A stretch of 64,000 nucleotides of DNA from Vibrio sonorensis (lineage in GTDB: Bacteria > Pseudomonadota > Gammaproteobacteria > Enterobacterales > Vibrionaceae). Position numbers and translations under genes: made by a program. The notes beneath the pieces are model-generated. The model was not told the DNA's origin, did no database searches, and saw only the letters and a list, made by a program, of their open reading frames with translations. Of this stretch, positions 54,364 through 63,674 are shown one piece after another (the first letter of the stretch is position 1; the number at the start of each line of letters is the position of its first letter). The DNA is taken from positions 62,001 through 126,000 of the forward strand of contig NZ_LJJE01000092.1 of assembly GCF_001854765.1 (NCBI RefSeq), written 5' to 3'.

Positions 54364-57300
54364 ATGTTTACAGCAACCGATGTGTTGAAAACCGACTTTG
54401 TTGAGCAACCGCTTAACGAGTTGTGGTCGCTGATCTCACCACTCTATATGGTGGATGAATCTCAATGGCTGAAAGAGCTGCTGCCACTGGCAACCCCTTC
54501 TGATTTAGAAAAACAACAGATTGAAATCAAAACAACGGAATTAATCGAAGCGATTCGCGCTGATAAAAAGTCGATTCAAATGATTGATGCCTTGTTACTT
54601 GAGTACAGTTTAGATACTCAAGAAGGCATATTGCTGATGTGTTTAGCAGAAGCTCTGATGCGTATTCCCGACGCAGCAACCGCTGACGCTCTTATCCGAG
54701 ATAAGCTAAGCGTAGCGGATTGGAAATCTCACCTGAAAAATTCTGACTCTGTTTTTGTCAATGCATCGACTTGGGGCTTAATGCTTACTGGTAAAGTCGT
54801 TGGACTAAAAGAACAGCAGTCTCAAAGCCCTGTTCAAGCGGTTAATCGCTTAGTAAACAAAATGTCTGAACCTGTGATCCGCAAAGCTATGCATCAAGCG
54901 ATGAAAGTGATGGGGCACCAATTTGTTCTTGGCCGCTCAATTGCAGAAGCGCAAAAGAACGGCCGTCAGATGCGCGATAAAGGGTTTACATACTCATACG
55001 ATATGCTTGGCGAAGCTGCTTTGACAACGGCGGATGCAAACAAGTATTTCAAAGACTACTTAATGGCGATTGAAGCGGTGGGTCGAGATGACTACGGCTT
55101 GGATACCAGCCCAGCTCCGTCTGTTTCAATCAAGCTTTCTGCTTTGCACCCACGCTACGAAGTCGCCAACGAAGAGCGAGTGATGACTGAGTTGTACGAC
55201 ACTCTGATTCAGTTGTTAAATCGCGCTATTGAGCTGGATGTCGCAATTACTATCGATGCAGAAGAAGCGGACCGTTTAGAGCTCTCTCTTAAACTGTTTG
55301 AAAAAGTGTATCGAAGTGAGCTGGTCAAAGGCTGGGGCAAGTTTGGTCTTGTGGTTCAAGCCTACTCTAAACGCGCGTTACCCGTGCTGGTTTGGTTGAA
55401 CGCGTTAGCGAAAGAGCAGGGCGATCTCATTCCATTGCGCTTAGTTAAAGGTGCCTATTGGGACAGCGAACTCAAGTGGTCACAACAGGCGGGATTTGAT
55501 AACTATCCGGTATACACTCGTAAGGAAGCGACGGACGTTGCTTACTTGGCTTGTGCCCGTTTCTTATTAAGTGAGAACGTACGCGGGAATATTTTCCCTC
55601 AGTTCGCAAGTCACAACGCCCAAACGGTTACTGCGATTGCGGTAATGGCGCAACACAAGGATTTTGAGTTCCAGCGCTTACACGGAATGGGAGACTCTCT
55701 CTATAACCACGCGATGGAAGCGTATCAACAATCGGTTCGAATCTATGCGCCGGTGGGTAGTCACAAAGACTTGCTTCCATATCTGGTTCGTCGATTGTTA
55801 GAAAACGGTGCAAACAGCTCTTTTGTTCATCGACTCGTGGATGCGCGTTGCCCAGTAAGCACTTTAACAGAGCATCCGGTTGATATGCTGCTGCGCTTTG
55901 ACACTTTAAATAATGCCAAGATCCCATTGCCGCCGAGTGTATTTCCCGAGCGTCAAAACTCCTATGGCGTCAACATTGACATAGAAAGCGAAGCGCACCG
56001 ATTTGAATCTTCGGTTGAGCAACACCTAAATACACAATGGACAGCGGGTCCAGTGATCAATGGTGAAGGTTTTTCCGAAAGCATGATCAAGGATGCTACT
56101 CAAGTAGAGAAAGTAACTGCACCTTATGATCGCCGTATCAATGTTGGTCAGGTCGCTTTTGCAACCCTTGATCATGTTTCCGCAGCTATCGATGGAGCAC
56201 AAGAGGCTTACCTCACTTGGCACCAAACATCTACTCAGCAGCGAGGAGCGTATTTAGACAAACTTGCTGATCTGCTAGAAGAGAATCTTTCTGAACTCGT
56301 TGCACTGTGTCACCAAGAAGCGGGTAAAACTATCCACGATAGTATTGACGAAGTTCGAGAAGCCGTGGACTTTTGCCGCTACTACGCGAAACAGGCACAA
56401 GGGTTGAACCCTTATGAGATAAAAGGCTTTGATGGAGTTGCTCGTACCATTGAACGTCAAGGTCGAGGTGTGTTTGTCTGTATCAGTCCTTGGAACTTCC
56501 CATTGGCTATTTTCTTAGGCCAAGTTACCGCAGCGCTTGTCGCGGGTAATACTGTCATTGCTAAACCAGCAGAGCAAACAAGCTTGATTGCGGCGCGAGC
56601 GGTGGAATTGATAGATCAAGCCGGATTCCCTGCTGGTACCGTACAGTTCCTACCTGGACGTGGTGCTGATATTGGTCACGCGTTGACCAGCCACAGCGCT
56701 ATTGCTGGTGTTGCCTTTACTGGTTCTACTGCCACGGCTCAACGCATTAATCAAACGTTAGCTGCGCGTGAAGCGGCACCAGTACCATTTATTGCCGAAA
56801 CGGGCGGTCAAAACGCAATGATTGTCGATAGTACGGCGCTGCCAGAACAGGTGGTTCGCGATGTGCTTCGCAGTGCTTTTGCCTCTGCGGGTCAACGCTG
56901 TTCAGCTTTGCGTATTCTGTTTGTGCAAGAAGATATCGCTGATCGCATCACCTCACTAATTCAAGGTGCCATGCGAGAGCTTAAGGTAGGTAAACCTTAT
57001 CTTCACTCTACGGATGTCGGCCCAGTTATTGATGGCACGGCTAAAGCTAAGCTGACAGCGCACATCGCAGAGATGAATGCATCTGCAAACTGGTTGCCCA
57101 GTTGGAGCTAGATCCAGAGTGTGAGTTTGGCGATTTTGTACCACCAAGCGCTTTTGAGCTTGATGACATTAGCTGCCTAAAAGAAGAGCAGTTTGGCCCT
57201 ATCCTTCACATCGTTAAGTTCAAAGCAAACGAACTTCACAACGTAGTGAAGCAAATCAACGATACCGGTTTTGGTCTGACTATGGGCATCCACAGTCGCA

Positions 57301-57482
57301 ACGAAACAACCTATCGCTGGATCGAAAAACACGCGCGAGTAGGTAACTGCTACATCAACCGAGATCAAGTCGGTGCGGTGGTTGGTGTTCAGCCGTTTGG
57401 GGGACAAGGCCTATCTGGTACTGGACCAAAAGCGGGTGGCCCTCACTACCTATATCGTTTTACTCAGATTCACTATCGCTAA
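54364..57482 (+). CDS. putA: Bifunctional proline dehydrogenase / P5C dehydrogenase, split by a one-base frameshift
   Basis: Oxidises proline to glutamate in two steps, via FAD and NAD+. The PRODH barrel spans about residues 90-490 (YSYDMLGEAALT, SIKLSALHPRYE, RLVKGAYWD, and ASHNAQTV). The P5CDH domain spans about 555-1030 (SPWNFPLAIFLGQ, catalytic Glu in ETGGQNAMIV, catalytic Cys in SAGQRCSALR, and IVGVQPFGGQG-type C-terminus). The frame breaks near 57087-57089; one extra A gives NASAKLVAQLELDPE and 1039 residues. No N-terminal ribbon-helix-helix is present, so regulation lies with the AraC protein. Confidence 0.93.
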
Positions 57483-57502
57483 GCACAGGTAAGGAGATAA
57501 TC

Positions 57503-58201
57503 ATGGTTCATCAAGTAGCACGCTATGCCGATGCTTATGCGGTTTGGGAAAGCTGGAATTTAACGGATTTCGAAGTTAAGTGTGAACACTTACTATCTTT
57601 GAAAGGCTCATTAGATAATGCAGGTTCAAGCTTTGCACCTGTTGTTGGATATCACATTGAGCAAGCTTCAGTTTGGGTTTCACCTGTTCATAATTTGGTC
57701 GGCCCGACTGGAGAAACGAACGAACTCTACACCGCTGGACGCGGCGTGGCGGTTATCGTTCAGGATGATAACAGTAAATCGGCGCAGCAGTCAGCGTGCG
57801 CCATGATCACGGCTGCATTGGTCGCTGGTAACAGCGTCATTGTGTGTAGTGATGATGTGGTGTTTGCTCAGGAGTTTGAGCAAGCCTGCTTGTTATCGTC
57901 GTTGCCAACAAACTTAGTCCAGTTTGTTTCTTACGACGCTTATCATCAATTGATGGAAGCCGATATTAGAAACATGGCATACGTTGGCAACCCAACGGTT
58001 GAGCTAAGCATCAATCGTCAACTGGCGTCGCGCACTGGCGCGATCGTCAGTCTGGTATCGGAGACAGATCTCGCGGCACTTCCGATGGCAAATGACCCTT
58101 CATTAGCTTTGCGTTTTGTTACTGAACGTACCAGAACAATAAATATAACAGCTGTGGGTGGCAATGCGACATTGCTAGAGCTTGGTAACGAAGCCCACTA
58201 A
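57503..58201 (+). CDS. Free-standing aldehyde-dehydrogenase-like protein of the put cluster
   Basis: A 232-residue protein between putA and putP. It resembles the N-terminal NAD-binding half of an aldehyde dehydrogenase (SACAMITAALVAGNSVIVCSDD parallels the PutA segment TAALVAGNTVIAKPAEQ) but lacks the catalytic Cys and Glu motifs. Vibrio genomes commonly carry this gene, annotated as P5C dehydrogenase. It may be a regulatory or scaffold subunit. AAGGAG 8 bases before ATG gives a strong start; it follows putA by 20 bp. Confidence 0.75.
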   Translation: MVHQVARYADAYAVWESWNLTDFEVKCEHLLSLKGSLDNAGSSFAPVVGYHIEQASVWVSPVHNLVGPTGETNELYTAGRGVAVIVQDDNSKSAQQSACAMITAALVAGNSVIVCSDDVVFAQEFEQACLLSSLPTNLVQFVSYDAYHQLMEADIRNMAYVGNPTVELSINRQLASRTGAIVSLVSETDLAALPMANDPSLALRFVTERTRTINITAVGGNATLLELGNEAH

Positions 58202-58215
58202 TTACTTCCTGCCTA

Positions 58216-58240
58216 TGTCCCTAGCCTAGCGTTAGGGACA
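58216..58240 (+). other. Intercistronic hairpin before putP
   Basis: TGTCCCTA (58216-58223) pairs with TAGGGACA (58233-58240) around a nine-base loop and has no T tract. It may act in mRNA processing or stability between the ALDH-like gene and putP. Confidence 0.5.
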
Positions 58241-58275
58241 ACCACGGAAGGCGATCTTAAAAGAGGACACACAAG

Positions 58276-59766
58276 ATGGAAAATAGCTTTGCTATTACTA
58301 CGACATTTATTGCCTATCTTATTATGATGCTGGCAATTGGTGTCATCGCTTATCAACGAACGAAAAACTCAACGGACTACTTTTTGGGAGGCCGTTCTTT
58401 AGGCCCTTGGCCAGCGGCACTTTCAGCGGGTGCTTCAGATATGAGTGGTTGGTTGTTGCTCGGTCTACCTGGCTACGCTTATGCAGCTGGTATTGAAGCA
58501 TTCTGGCTAGCAGGTGGTCTGTTAGTCGGTACGTGGTTAAACTGGTTGATCAACGCGAAGCGACTACGTACTTACAGTATTACAACGGATGCACTGACTC
58601 TACCTGAGTTTTTCTCTCGTCGATTCAATGATAACTCGAAACTTATCCAAACGATTTCAGCTTTCTTTATCCTTTTGTTCTTCCTTTTCTACACCAGTTC
58701 AGGTCTGGTAGCAGGCGGAAAGCTATTCGAAACCGTCTTTGGCATCAATTACACCACCGCCGTGATTATCGGTACTGTTTGTGTTGTTTCCTACACACTA
58801 TTTGGTGGTTTCCTTGCGGTATCATGGACCGACTTAGTACAGGGCCTACTGATGGCGGCTGCGCTTATGATCGTTCCAGTTGCTGTGATGAGTGGTGGTT
58901 TTGGCCAATTAGGTTCAGATTTGGCTAACATCAATCCAGAGCTATTAACTCTGTGGAATGACTCTAAAGGTGAGCCTCTCACTGCTATAGCGATTATCTC
59001 GCTAGTGGCTTGGGGCCTAGGTTACTTTGGTCAACCACATATCTTGGCTCGTTTTAAAGCTTCACGTTCAAATAAAGATCTCGACACGGCTCGCCGTATC
59101 GCGGTGATCTGGACTGCACTATCTATGGTTGGTGCAATGCTGGTGGGTGTGGTTGGTCTTGTTTATATCACTAACACGGGTAGCGGCTCCCTGGACGATG
59201 GCGAAAAGATCTTTATGGTTCTTGTTAACGCTATGTTCCACCCAGTTATCGCCGGTGTTTTACTCGCTGCTATCTTGGCGGCAATTATGAGTACGGCTGA
59301 CTCGCAGTTATTGGTATCTTCATCTGCTCTAGCGGAAGATTTCTACAAGCAAGTGTTTAAGAAAGATGCAAGCTCAGAAGAGATCGTAATGGTAGGTCGT
59401 ATTGCTGTTGTTGGTATTTCTATCGTTGCTCTATTCTTAGCGATGACGCCAGATAGCTCAGTACTTGGCTTGGTTTCATACGCTTGGGCTGGCTTCGGTG
59501 CTGCATTTGGTCCGGCTCTAGTACTAAGTTTGTACTGGTCTCGTATGAACCGCAACGGTGCGCTAGCGGGTATTGTTATCGGCGGCGTAACAATCGTTGT
59601 GTGGAAACAACTGTCTGGCGGTTGGTTCGACGTATACGAAATTGTACCGGGTATTATCTTCTCTACAATCGCGATTGTTGTTACCAGCTTGATGACTGGT
59701 GAACCAGAAGAAGCAGTGAAAGTTCAGCACGCTGAGTTTGAAAAGAACTTAGCAGAACTTGACTAA
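58276..59766 (+). CDS. putP: Na+/proline symporter
   Basis: A 496-residue inner-membrane SSS-family transporter importing proline with Na+. Motifs are YFLGGRSLGPWPAALSAGASDMSGW (substrate and Na+ site region), LFGGFLAVSWTDLVQGLLM, and WGLGYFGQPHILARFKA, all characteristic of PutP. About thirteen helices are predicted. It lies at the end of the put cluster with a strong terminator. Confidence 0.96.
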   Translation: MENSFAITTTFIAYLIMMLAIGVIAYQRTKNSTDYFLGGRSLGPWPAALSAGASDMSGWLLLGLPGYAYAAGIEAFWLAGGLLVGTWLNWLINAKRLRTYSITTDALTLPEFFSRRFNDNSKLIQTISAFFILLFFLFYTSSGLVAGGKLFETVFGINYTTAVIIGTVCVVSYTLFGGFLAVSWTDLVQGLLMAAALMIVPVAVMSGGFGQLGSDLANINPELLTLWNDSKGEPLTAIAIISLVAWGLGYFGQPHILARFKASRSNKDLDTARRIAVIWTALSMVGAMLVGVVGLVYITNTGSGSLDDGEKIFMVLVNAMFHPVIAGVLLAAILAAIMSTADSQLLVSSSALAEDFYKQVFKKDASSEEIVMVGRIAVVGISIVALFLAMTPDSSVLGLVSYAWAGFGAAFGPALVLSLYWSRMNRNGALAGIVIGGVTIVVWKQLSGGWFDVYEIVPGIIFSTIAIVVTSLMTGEPEEAVKVQHAEFEKNLAELD

Positions 59767-59781
59767 ATATCTGTTCGTTTT

Positions 59782-59807
59782 AAAGCCCTGCGTAGCAGGG
59801 CTTTTTT
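59782..59807 (+). terminator. Terminator after putP
   Basis: AAAGCCCTG and CAGGGCTTT form a 9-bp stem with a five-base loop, followed by a T tract. Confidence 0.92.
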
Positions 59808-59928
59808 ATATTTGCTTAATAATTATTGAACTTAAATCACATTTCTCTAACTTTCGCATGAAGATTAGGAACTTGAATTCATTACAATTGTCCACCTAAA
59901 CAATGCCACCCACACAAGGAAGAGAGAG

Positions 59929-60156
59929 ATGCCGAATTTGTACTGCGAATGCTGTCAGAAAGTGACCGCTCATAAAGTTGTAATGACACGTTGTGATTCA
60001 GCGGATGCTTCGGTAATCAAAAACATCTCTTGTTTCTTTGCCACCTTGTTCCAAGGGGCGCATTACGTAAAAATGGAAAAGCAAATTTATTGCCGTAAAT
60101 GTAATGCATTGCATAAGCCAGAGCCAATCAAACTGCCAGAAGCAAAAGCGGCATAA
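59929..60156 (+). CDS. Small zinc-ribbon-like protein
   Basis: A 75-residue soluble protein. Cysteines at the N-terminus (YCECC) and C-terminus (YCRKC) form two close clusters that would bind a zinc ion. The middle is hydrophobic (FFATLFQGAHYV). The function is not recognised. GGAAGAGAGAG upstream gives a plausible start. It follows the putP terminator and precedes the Lrp gene. Confidence 0.65.
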   Translation: MPNLYCECCQKVTAHKVVMTRCDSADASVIKNISCFFATLFQGAHYVKMEKQIYCRKCNALHKPEPIKLPEAKAA

Positions 60157-60316
60157 TACTCATCTCTCTCAATAATTTCGTGCTAGAGCCTTGATTTCTG
60201 ATTGGCTCAACTCCTCTTTTTTAAAAAACTCCTTATTATTGCCTTCCAGTGTTGCTTTAGTTGTCATGCAACTAGACTAAAGTAAATGAATCATTGAGTT
60301 TGAATGAGTTATATCA

Positions 60317-60793
60317 ATGGAACTAGATCGCATCGATCGAGAAATTTTGCGCATTCTTCACCTGAAGGGGCGTTTGCCTGTTGTTGAACTGGCTAAGCAA
60401 GTTAACCTCACCACATCGCCTTGTTCAGACCGAGTGAAGAGATTGGAAAAGGACGGCTATATCCTTGGCTATCACGCCGAGTTAAACCCCGAAAAGTTGG
60501 GGCTCGACGTGCAAGTTTTTATCCACATTCGTTTAGATCAGACCAGTTTTTCAATCTTTGAAAAGTTTGCTGACGCAGTAGCGGATATGCCGGAGATAGA
60601 AGCCTGTTACTCTTTGTCTGGTGACTTTGACACTATGATCAAAGTCAGAGTGAAAGACATGAAAGCATATCAGAGCTTTATGTCTACCAAGCTGGGCTCT
60701 TTGCCGGGTGTGATTCAAACGAGGAGTGAGGTGGTGATTGAAGAGCACAAGACCAGCTTTGGGTTAAACCCCGACTTGTTAACTTCGCTATAA
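60317..60793 (+). CDS. Lrp/AsnC-family regulator
   Basis: A 158-residue regulator. The N-terminal helix-turn-helix is LKGRLPVVELAKQVNLTTSP followed by RVKRLEKDGYI. The C-terminal RAM domain includes ACYSLSGDFDTMIKVRVKDM. It likely senses an amino acid. Proximity to the put genes is suggestive of proline or branched-chain control, but a dedicated AraC regulator lies closer to putA, so the target is unresolved. It is monocistronic with a terminator. Confidence 0.9.
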   Translation: MELDRIDREILRILHLKGRLPVVELAKQVNLTTSPCSDRVKRLEKDGYILGYHAELNPEKLGLDVQVFIHIRLDQTSFSIFEKFADAVADMPEIEACYSLSGDFDTMIKVRVKDMKAYQSFMSTKLGSLPGVIQTRSEVVIEEHKTSFGLNPDLLTSL

Positions 60794-60795
60794 AA

Positions 60796-60818
60796 AAAGG
60801 AAGCCGAGGCTTCCTTTA
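60796..60818 (+). terminator. Terminator after the Lrp gene
   Basis: AAAGGAAGC (60796-60804) and GCTTCCTTT (60809-60817) form a 9-bp stem with a four-base loop. On the minus strand, seven A give a T tract, so it may serve the convergent DUF445 gene as well. Confidence 0.8.
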
Positions 60819-60845
60819 TCAACATGCCAGTGAGGTGAAGTCGCT

Positions 60846-61552
60846 TTATTGCATGACCAGTGCTGACACAACACCGATAACTCCACCGAAGACACCGCCC
60901 CAGACGACTAGCCAGCCTAGGTGTTCTTTAATCATTTTTTGCACCATCTCTTTGACCAGCGAAGGTGTGAGTTCATTTAAGCGCTGGTCAATGATTTGCT
61001 CAATGTTCACCTTTATTTCATCGAGCATGGCGGGTGACTCTAGCTGCTCTTTAAGCGCTTCTTTTACCGTGTCGCTCTGACTGATCTCAGTGACAGACTC
61101 TTGCATCTTTTCGACAAAGGGCTCTTTTAGAGGTGCTAGCGCTTCGGTGCCACCAAACATAGAGAGCATGCCACCAAATGGAGATGCAGCGATCACCTCG
61201 ACTAAAGAGTCAAAGGTTGGATTAAAGTCGACTTTTTTAGAATGGGATCGAGGTCGATACTGCTGCCACTACCCATCTCTTTACTCAAGAATCGGTCGAT
61301 ATTTTGATTGGTAAAAAATTGCTCCATCATCAACTGTTTGATGGCAGATTTAAACTCTTCAAAGCGATTTGGGATAACTCCAGAACCGTATAAGCCTGGC
61401 ACTTTTTCAAAAAGCATATGGACGGCAAGCCAGTTAGTAATTGCACCTGAAAAGGCAAACAAACCAGCGTATAAGGCAATGTCATTGCCTGATTGATAAC
61501 CACCGGCCAGTAACGCTACGGCAATAAGATTGGTGACTAAACTCTTATTCAT
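60846..61552 (-). CDS. DUF445 family membrane protein, split by a one-base frameshift
   Basis: A membrane protein with hydrophobic segments at both ends (LVTNLIAVALLAGGYQ and FSGAITNWLAVHMLF near the N-terminus; WLVVWGGVFGGVIGVVSALV at the C-terminus) and a helical middle. DUF445 function is unknown. The first frame runs to a stop at 61202; the second frame reads VDFNPTFDSLVEVIAASPFGGM. One extra base in the T6 run at 61233-61238 (A6 on the coding strand) joins them to 235 residues. Confidence 0.85.
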
Positions 61553-61625
61553 AATGGATTGATAACAGTAAAAAAGAATGGCGAGAGTATATCGTAAAAC
61601 TTGAAAAGGTTTGAAGAAAAGAAAG

Positions 61626-61648
61626 GGCAGGGTAGTGATTACCCTGCC
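61626..61648. terminator. Bidirectional terminator at the island edge
   Basis: A perfect 9-bp stem, GGCAGGGTA and TACCCTGCC, with a five-base loop lies between the DUF445 gene start side and the PrtN-like remnant. The minus strand after the stem is T-rich (CCTTTCTTTTC). Confidence 0.7.
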
Positions 61649-61841
61649 TTATCGTTTTGTGCGCTTTTAAGTTTATGTTGTTTTTTTGTTCTTTCATTCG
61701 GGAAAATGAGAATAGGCAAAGACTGGCAGTTGGCTTTGCTATTGGCGGCTTCAGCGTTGATGTGGAAGAACTCTTTACAAATATTTGCAAGAGCGACAAC
61801 GGAATGCCGAAACGTGAATGAAGTGCATATTTCGTATTCAT
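61639..61841 (-). pseudogene. PrtN-like (pyocin activator) gene, frameshifted and with divergent C-terminus
   Basis: On the minus strand the frame starts MNTKYALHSRFGIP. One base out of frame, it continues VALANICKEFFHINAEAANSKANCQSLPI. This matches the N-terminal half of PrtN-type activators (MNT-x-LL, two short helices, A-x-x-K-A, LP-I/V). The usual C-terminal part (xFRLxxSQKxPx...DLAxxID) is not recognisable; the frame ends QNDKAG inside a terminator stem. PrtN proteins activate phage-tail bacteriocin or prophage genes. It is probably a degraded prophage-type regulator. The match is from memory of the motif. Confidence 0.45.
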
Positions 61842-62078
61842 AATCAGTGTCCTACATCACTACAAGGCAAAGCGAGCATGTGATACATTGGGTAATCAGT
61901 TTTTATCGGTCTAAAACTACATTACGATTCTCTGTTTGTGTATTTATTCGACTTATCTCGGATTTGAATGGAGTAATAAGGGTGGTCAATATCTGTTTTA
62001 AGGTTTCTTCGCGCACGAATGGTTTAAAACTTCGGATCTTCAGGAAATAGCTGGGCTTGAATTCCACGTCTCAATTTT
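61842..62078. other. Degenerate stretch upstream of the S24 repressor fragment
   Basis: No complete gene. One short reading segment (from about 62011) encodes HEWFKTSDLQEIAGLEFHVS, which resembles the Mu-type DNA-binding N-terminus of prophage repressors. It begins after a TAA at 61999-62001 with no start codon, and a stop (62080-62082) closes it. The next gene (62079) is one frame away in the same sense as the other frameshifts. Confidence 0.4.
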
Positions 62079-62564
62079 TTGATAAGGGTGGTAATTAGTT
62101 CCCTATGTGAAAATTTTGGAGATGACGTTATTCCTGATAATGTGGCGGATGGCTCAAACTTCAAGGCAGTGAAGACCTTGTCTCAAATGAATGATAAGTG
62201 CGCTGTACCTGTCTATAACGTCTATGCCTCTTGTTTATGGCTAAAACGATTTGGATTAGCAGAAGATTATGCTCGCATCATTATTTACCATGGTGACTCA
62301 ATGAAATACACACTCAACGATGACGACGAAGTGTTGGTGGATATCAGAGAACTCGACCACCGCGCCAAACGTGGTGTGTACCTGATGCGTATTGGCAAAC
62401 ACGTTTATATCAAGCGGTTGAAATACGACATTATGGCCGAAGGTTATGAGGTGATATCTGATAACCGAGAGGAATATTCCTCATTCATCGTGAATGAGGA
62501 GAAACTGAAAGAATTCGCAGTTATTGGCAAAGTTGTTACTACTGTAATGAAAGCAGTAATCTAA
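62079..62564 (+). CDS. S24/LexA-like repressor C-terminal domain, N-terminus degraded or frameshifted
   Basis: A 161-residue reading frame from TTG. From about residue 70 it carries the S24 protease fold: YHGDSMKYTLNDDDEVLVDI (catalytic Ser in GDSM) and RGVYLMRIGKHVYIKRLKYD (Lys in the KRL region). Such proteins are prophage or ICE repressors with self-cleavage in the SOS response. No helix-turn-helix is in frame; a Mu-like HTH motif lies just upstream out of frame. The intact gene may start near 62000 if a base is missing in the T6 run at 62075-62080. No other phage genes were seen. Confidence 0.65.
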   Translation: MIRVVISSLCENFGDDVIPDNVADGSNFKAVKTLSQMNDKCAVPVYNVYASCLWLKRFGLAEDYARIIIYHGDSMKYTLNDDDEVLVDIRELDHRAKRGVYLMRIGKHVYIKRLKYDIMAEGYEVISDNREEYSSFIVNEEKLKEFAVIGKVVTTVMKAVI

Positions 62565-62568
62565 ATAT

Positions 62569-62592
62569 AAGGCATCCTTCGGGGTGCCTTTT
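62569..62592 (+). terminator. Terminator after the S24 gene
   Basis: AAGGCATCC and GGGTGCCTT form a 9-bp stem (one G-T pair) with the stable loop TTCG, followed by six T. Confidence 0.9.
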
Positions 62593-62640
62593 TTGATCGA
62601 AAAAATAATAATTTACATAATATGATGAAGGTTGCTAGTT

Positions 62641-63672
62641 ATGAAGTATTTAAACACCAGCTGTCACCACCTTTTTATTGATAAGGGCACACATGAAAAA
62701 TTTAAAGGTGGAGCAGAAGCGATTAATAATTTCCAAGAGTTTGCCCGTTCATCAGTAAAGCTCACTCAAGAAAACGAAAATACGCAAGAGTATCTTTTTA
62801 ATCATGGCTCGAGCGTCAAGTCTGAATTTGAAGCATATATGGACGACCCAAACCATTGGGATGTGTTTAGTGAAAGGTTGGCCGCATCGCTTCTAGGAGA
62901 GCAGCAAGAATCACAGAAAAACCTAGACAGATTTAAGAGAAAAGTAAAAGTAACACCTGGTAGCTTGCTTCTTATTCACTGCAAGCCCTCTGATAATGAT
63001 GTTGAGACCTTGGTCTTGATCAAAATGGAGCAAGAAGAAGTAGCTAACGTTGAAGATTTTGAGCACTTGTTTGGCCTTCCTACTGAGAAAAAAGCGTTAA
63101 ATACTGCTCTGGTGACTTTTGAAAAAGGAAAAGAGCCTGCTTTATGGGTGTCTCGGGCAAATGCTTACTGGATAAAATTCTTAGACGTTTCCCCAATTCG
63201 CTCAAGCAGTGTCAATACGTCAAATGCATTCGACGCTATTGATGGTCAGCTAAATAAGTTTAAAAAAGACTTTAAAGCAGATCACCTGCTGGTTAGAAAC
63301 CACCTGTTAACTTATCTACGTAACCACGATGGAGACACCATATCTTATCAAGACATCATAGAAACGGTAGTGCTTGCACATAAGCCTGTAGATAGTAAAT
63401 TTAAGCCTAACGAGTGGGCAAAAAGGCTATTGGAATTGCCTAAGAAAACCAAAAAAACTTTCGATAAACAGTTTGAAGTTGATATGTCGAGTGTTAAAGC
63501 TAAACGAAAGTCTGTTATCTCTTTGACTGACAAAATCGATCTAAACTTAAAAGATGGAATAGAGAATATTAACGAAGTTATTGAACCTTTTGATGATAGA
63601 AGCGGTAGAAAAGGGATTATTATCTACAGTGAACAAGGCTATGAGCATTTTATGAAAAACACAGAAGAATAG
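62641..63672 (+). CDS. Unrecognised protein, weak resemblance to nucleoid-associated YejK/NdpA-type layout
   Basis: A 343-residue soluble protein (ATG 62641; a TTG three codons upstream is in frame). I do not recognise it with confidence. The segment LAASLLGEQQESQKNLDRFK, then PGSLLLIHC and ETLVLIKME, then WVSRANAYWIKFLDV and a late FDKQFEVDMSSVKAKRK, resembles the general layout of YejK/NdpA-like proteins that I know from memory. The C-terminal segment (KIDLNLKDGIENINE) is novel to me. It stops 2 bp before the next gene, which implies an operon. Base composition is A/T-richer than neighbours, suggesting transfer. Confidence 0.5.
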   Translation: MKYLNTSCHHLFIDKGTHEKFKGGAEAINNFQEFARSSVKLTQENENTQEYLFNHGSSVKSEFEAYMDDPNHWDVFSERLAASLLGEQQESQKNLDRFKRKVKVTPGSLLLIHCKPSDNDVETLVLIKMEQEEVANVEDFEHLFGLPTEKKALNTALVTFEKGKEPALWVSRANAYWIKFLDVSPIRSSSVNTSNAFDAIDGQLNKFKKDFKADHLLVRNHLLTYLRNHDGDTISYQDIIETVVLAHKPVDSKFKPNEWAKRLLELPKKTKKTFDKQFEVDMSSVKAKRKSVISLTDKIDLNLKDGIENINEVIEPFDDRSGRKGIIIYSEQGYEHFMKNTEE

Positions 63673-63674
63673 TT

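Noticed and set aside
61601-61843. Plus-strand 80-residue frame over the island edge
   Set aside because: It lies opposite the PrtN-like frame, runs through a terminator hairpin, has no ribosome site and shows no recognisable pattern.
61847-62050. Plus-strand 67-residue frame before the S24 gene
   Set aside because: No ribosome binding site and no helix-turn-helix; composition resembles random A/T-rich translation.
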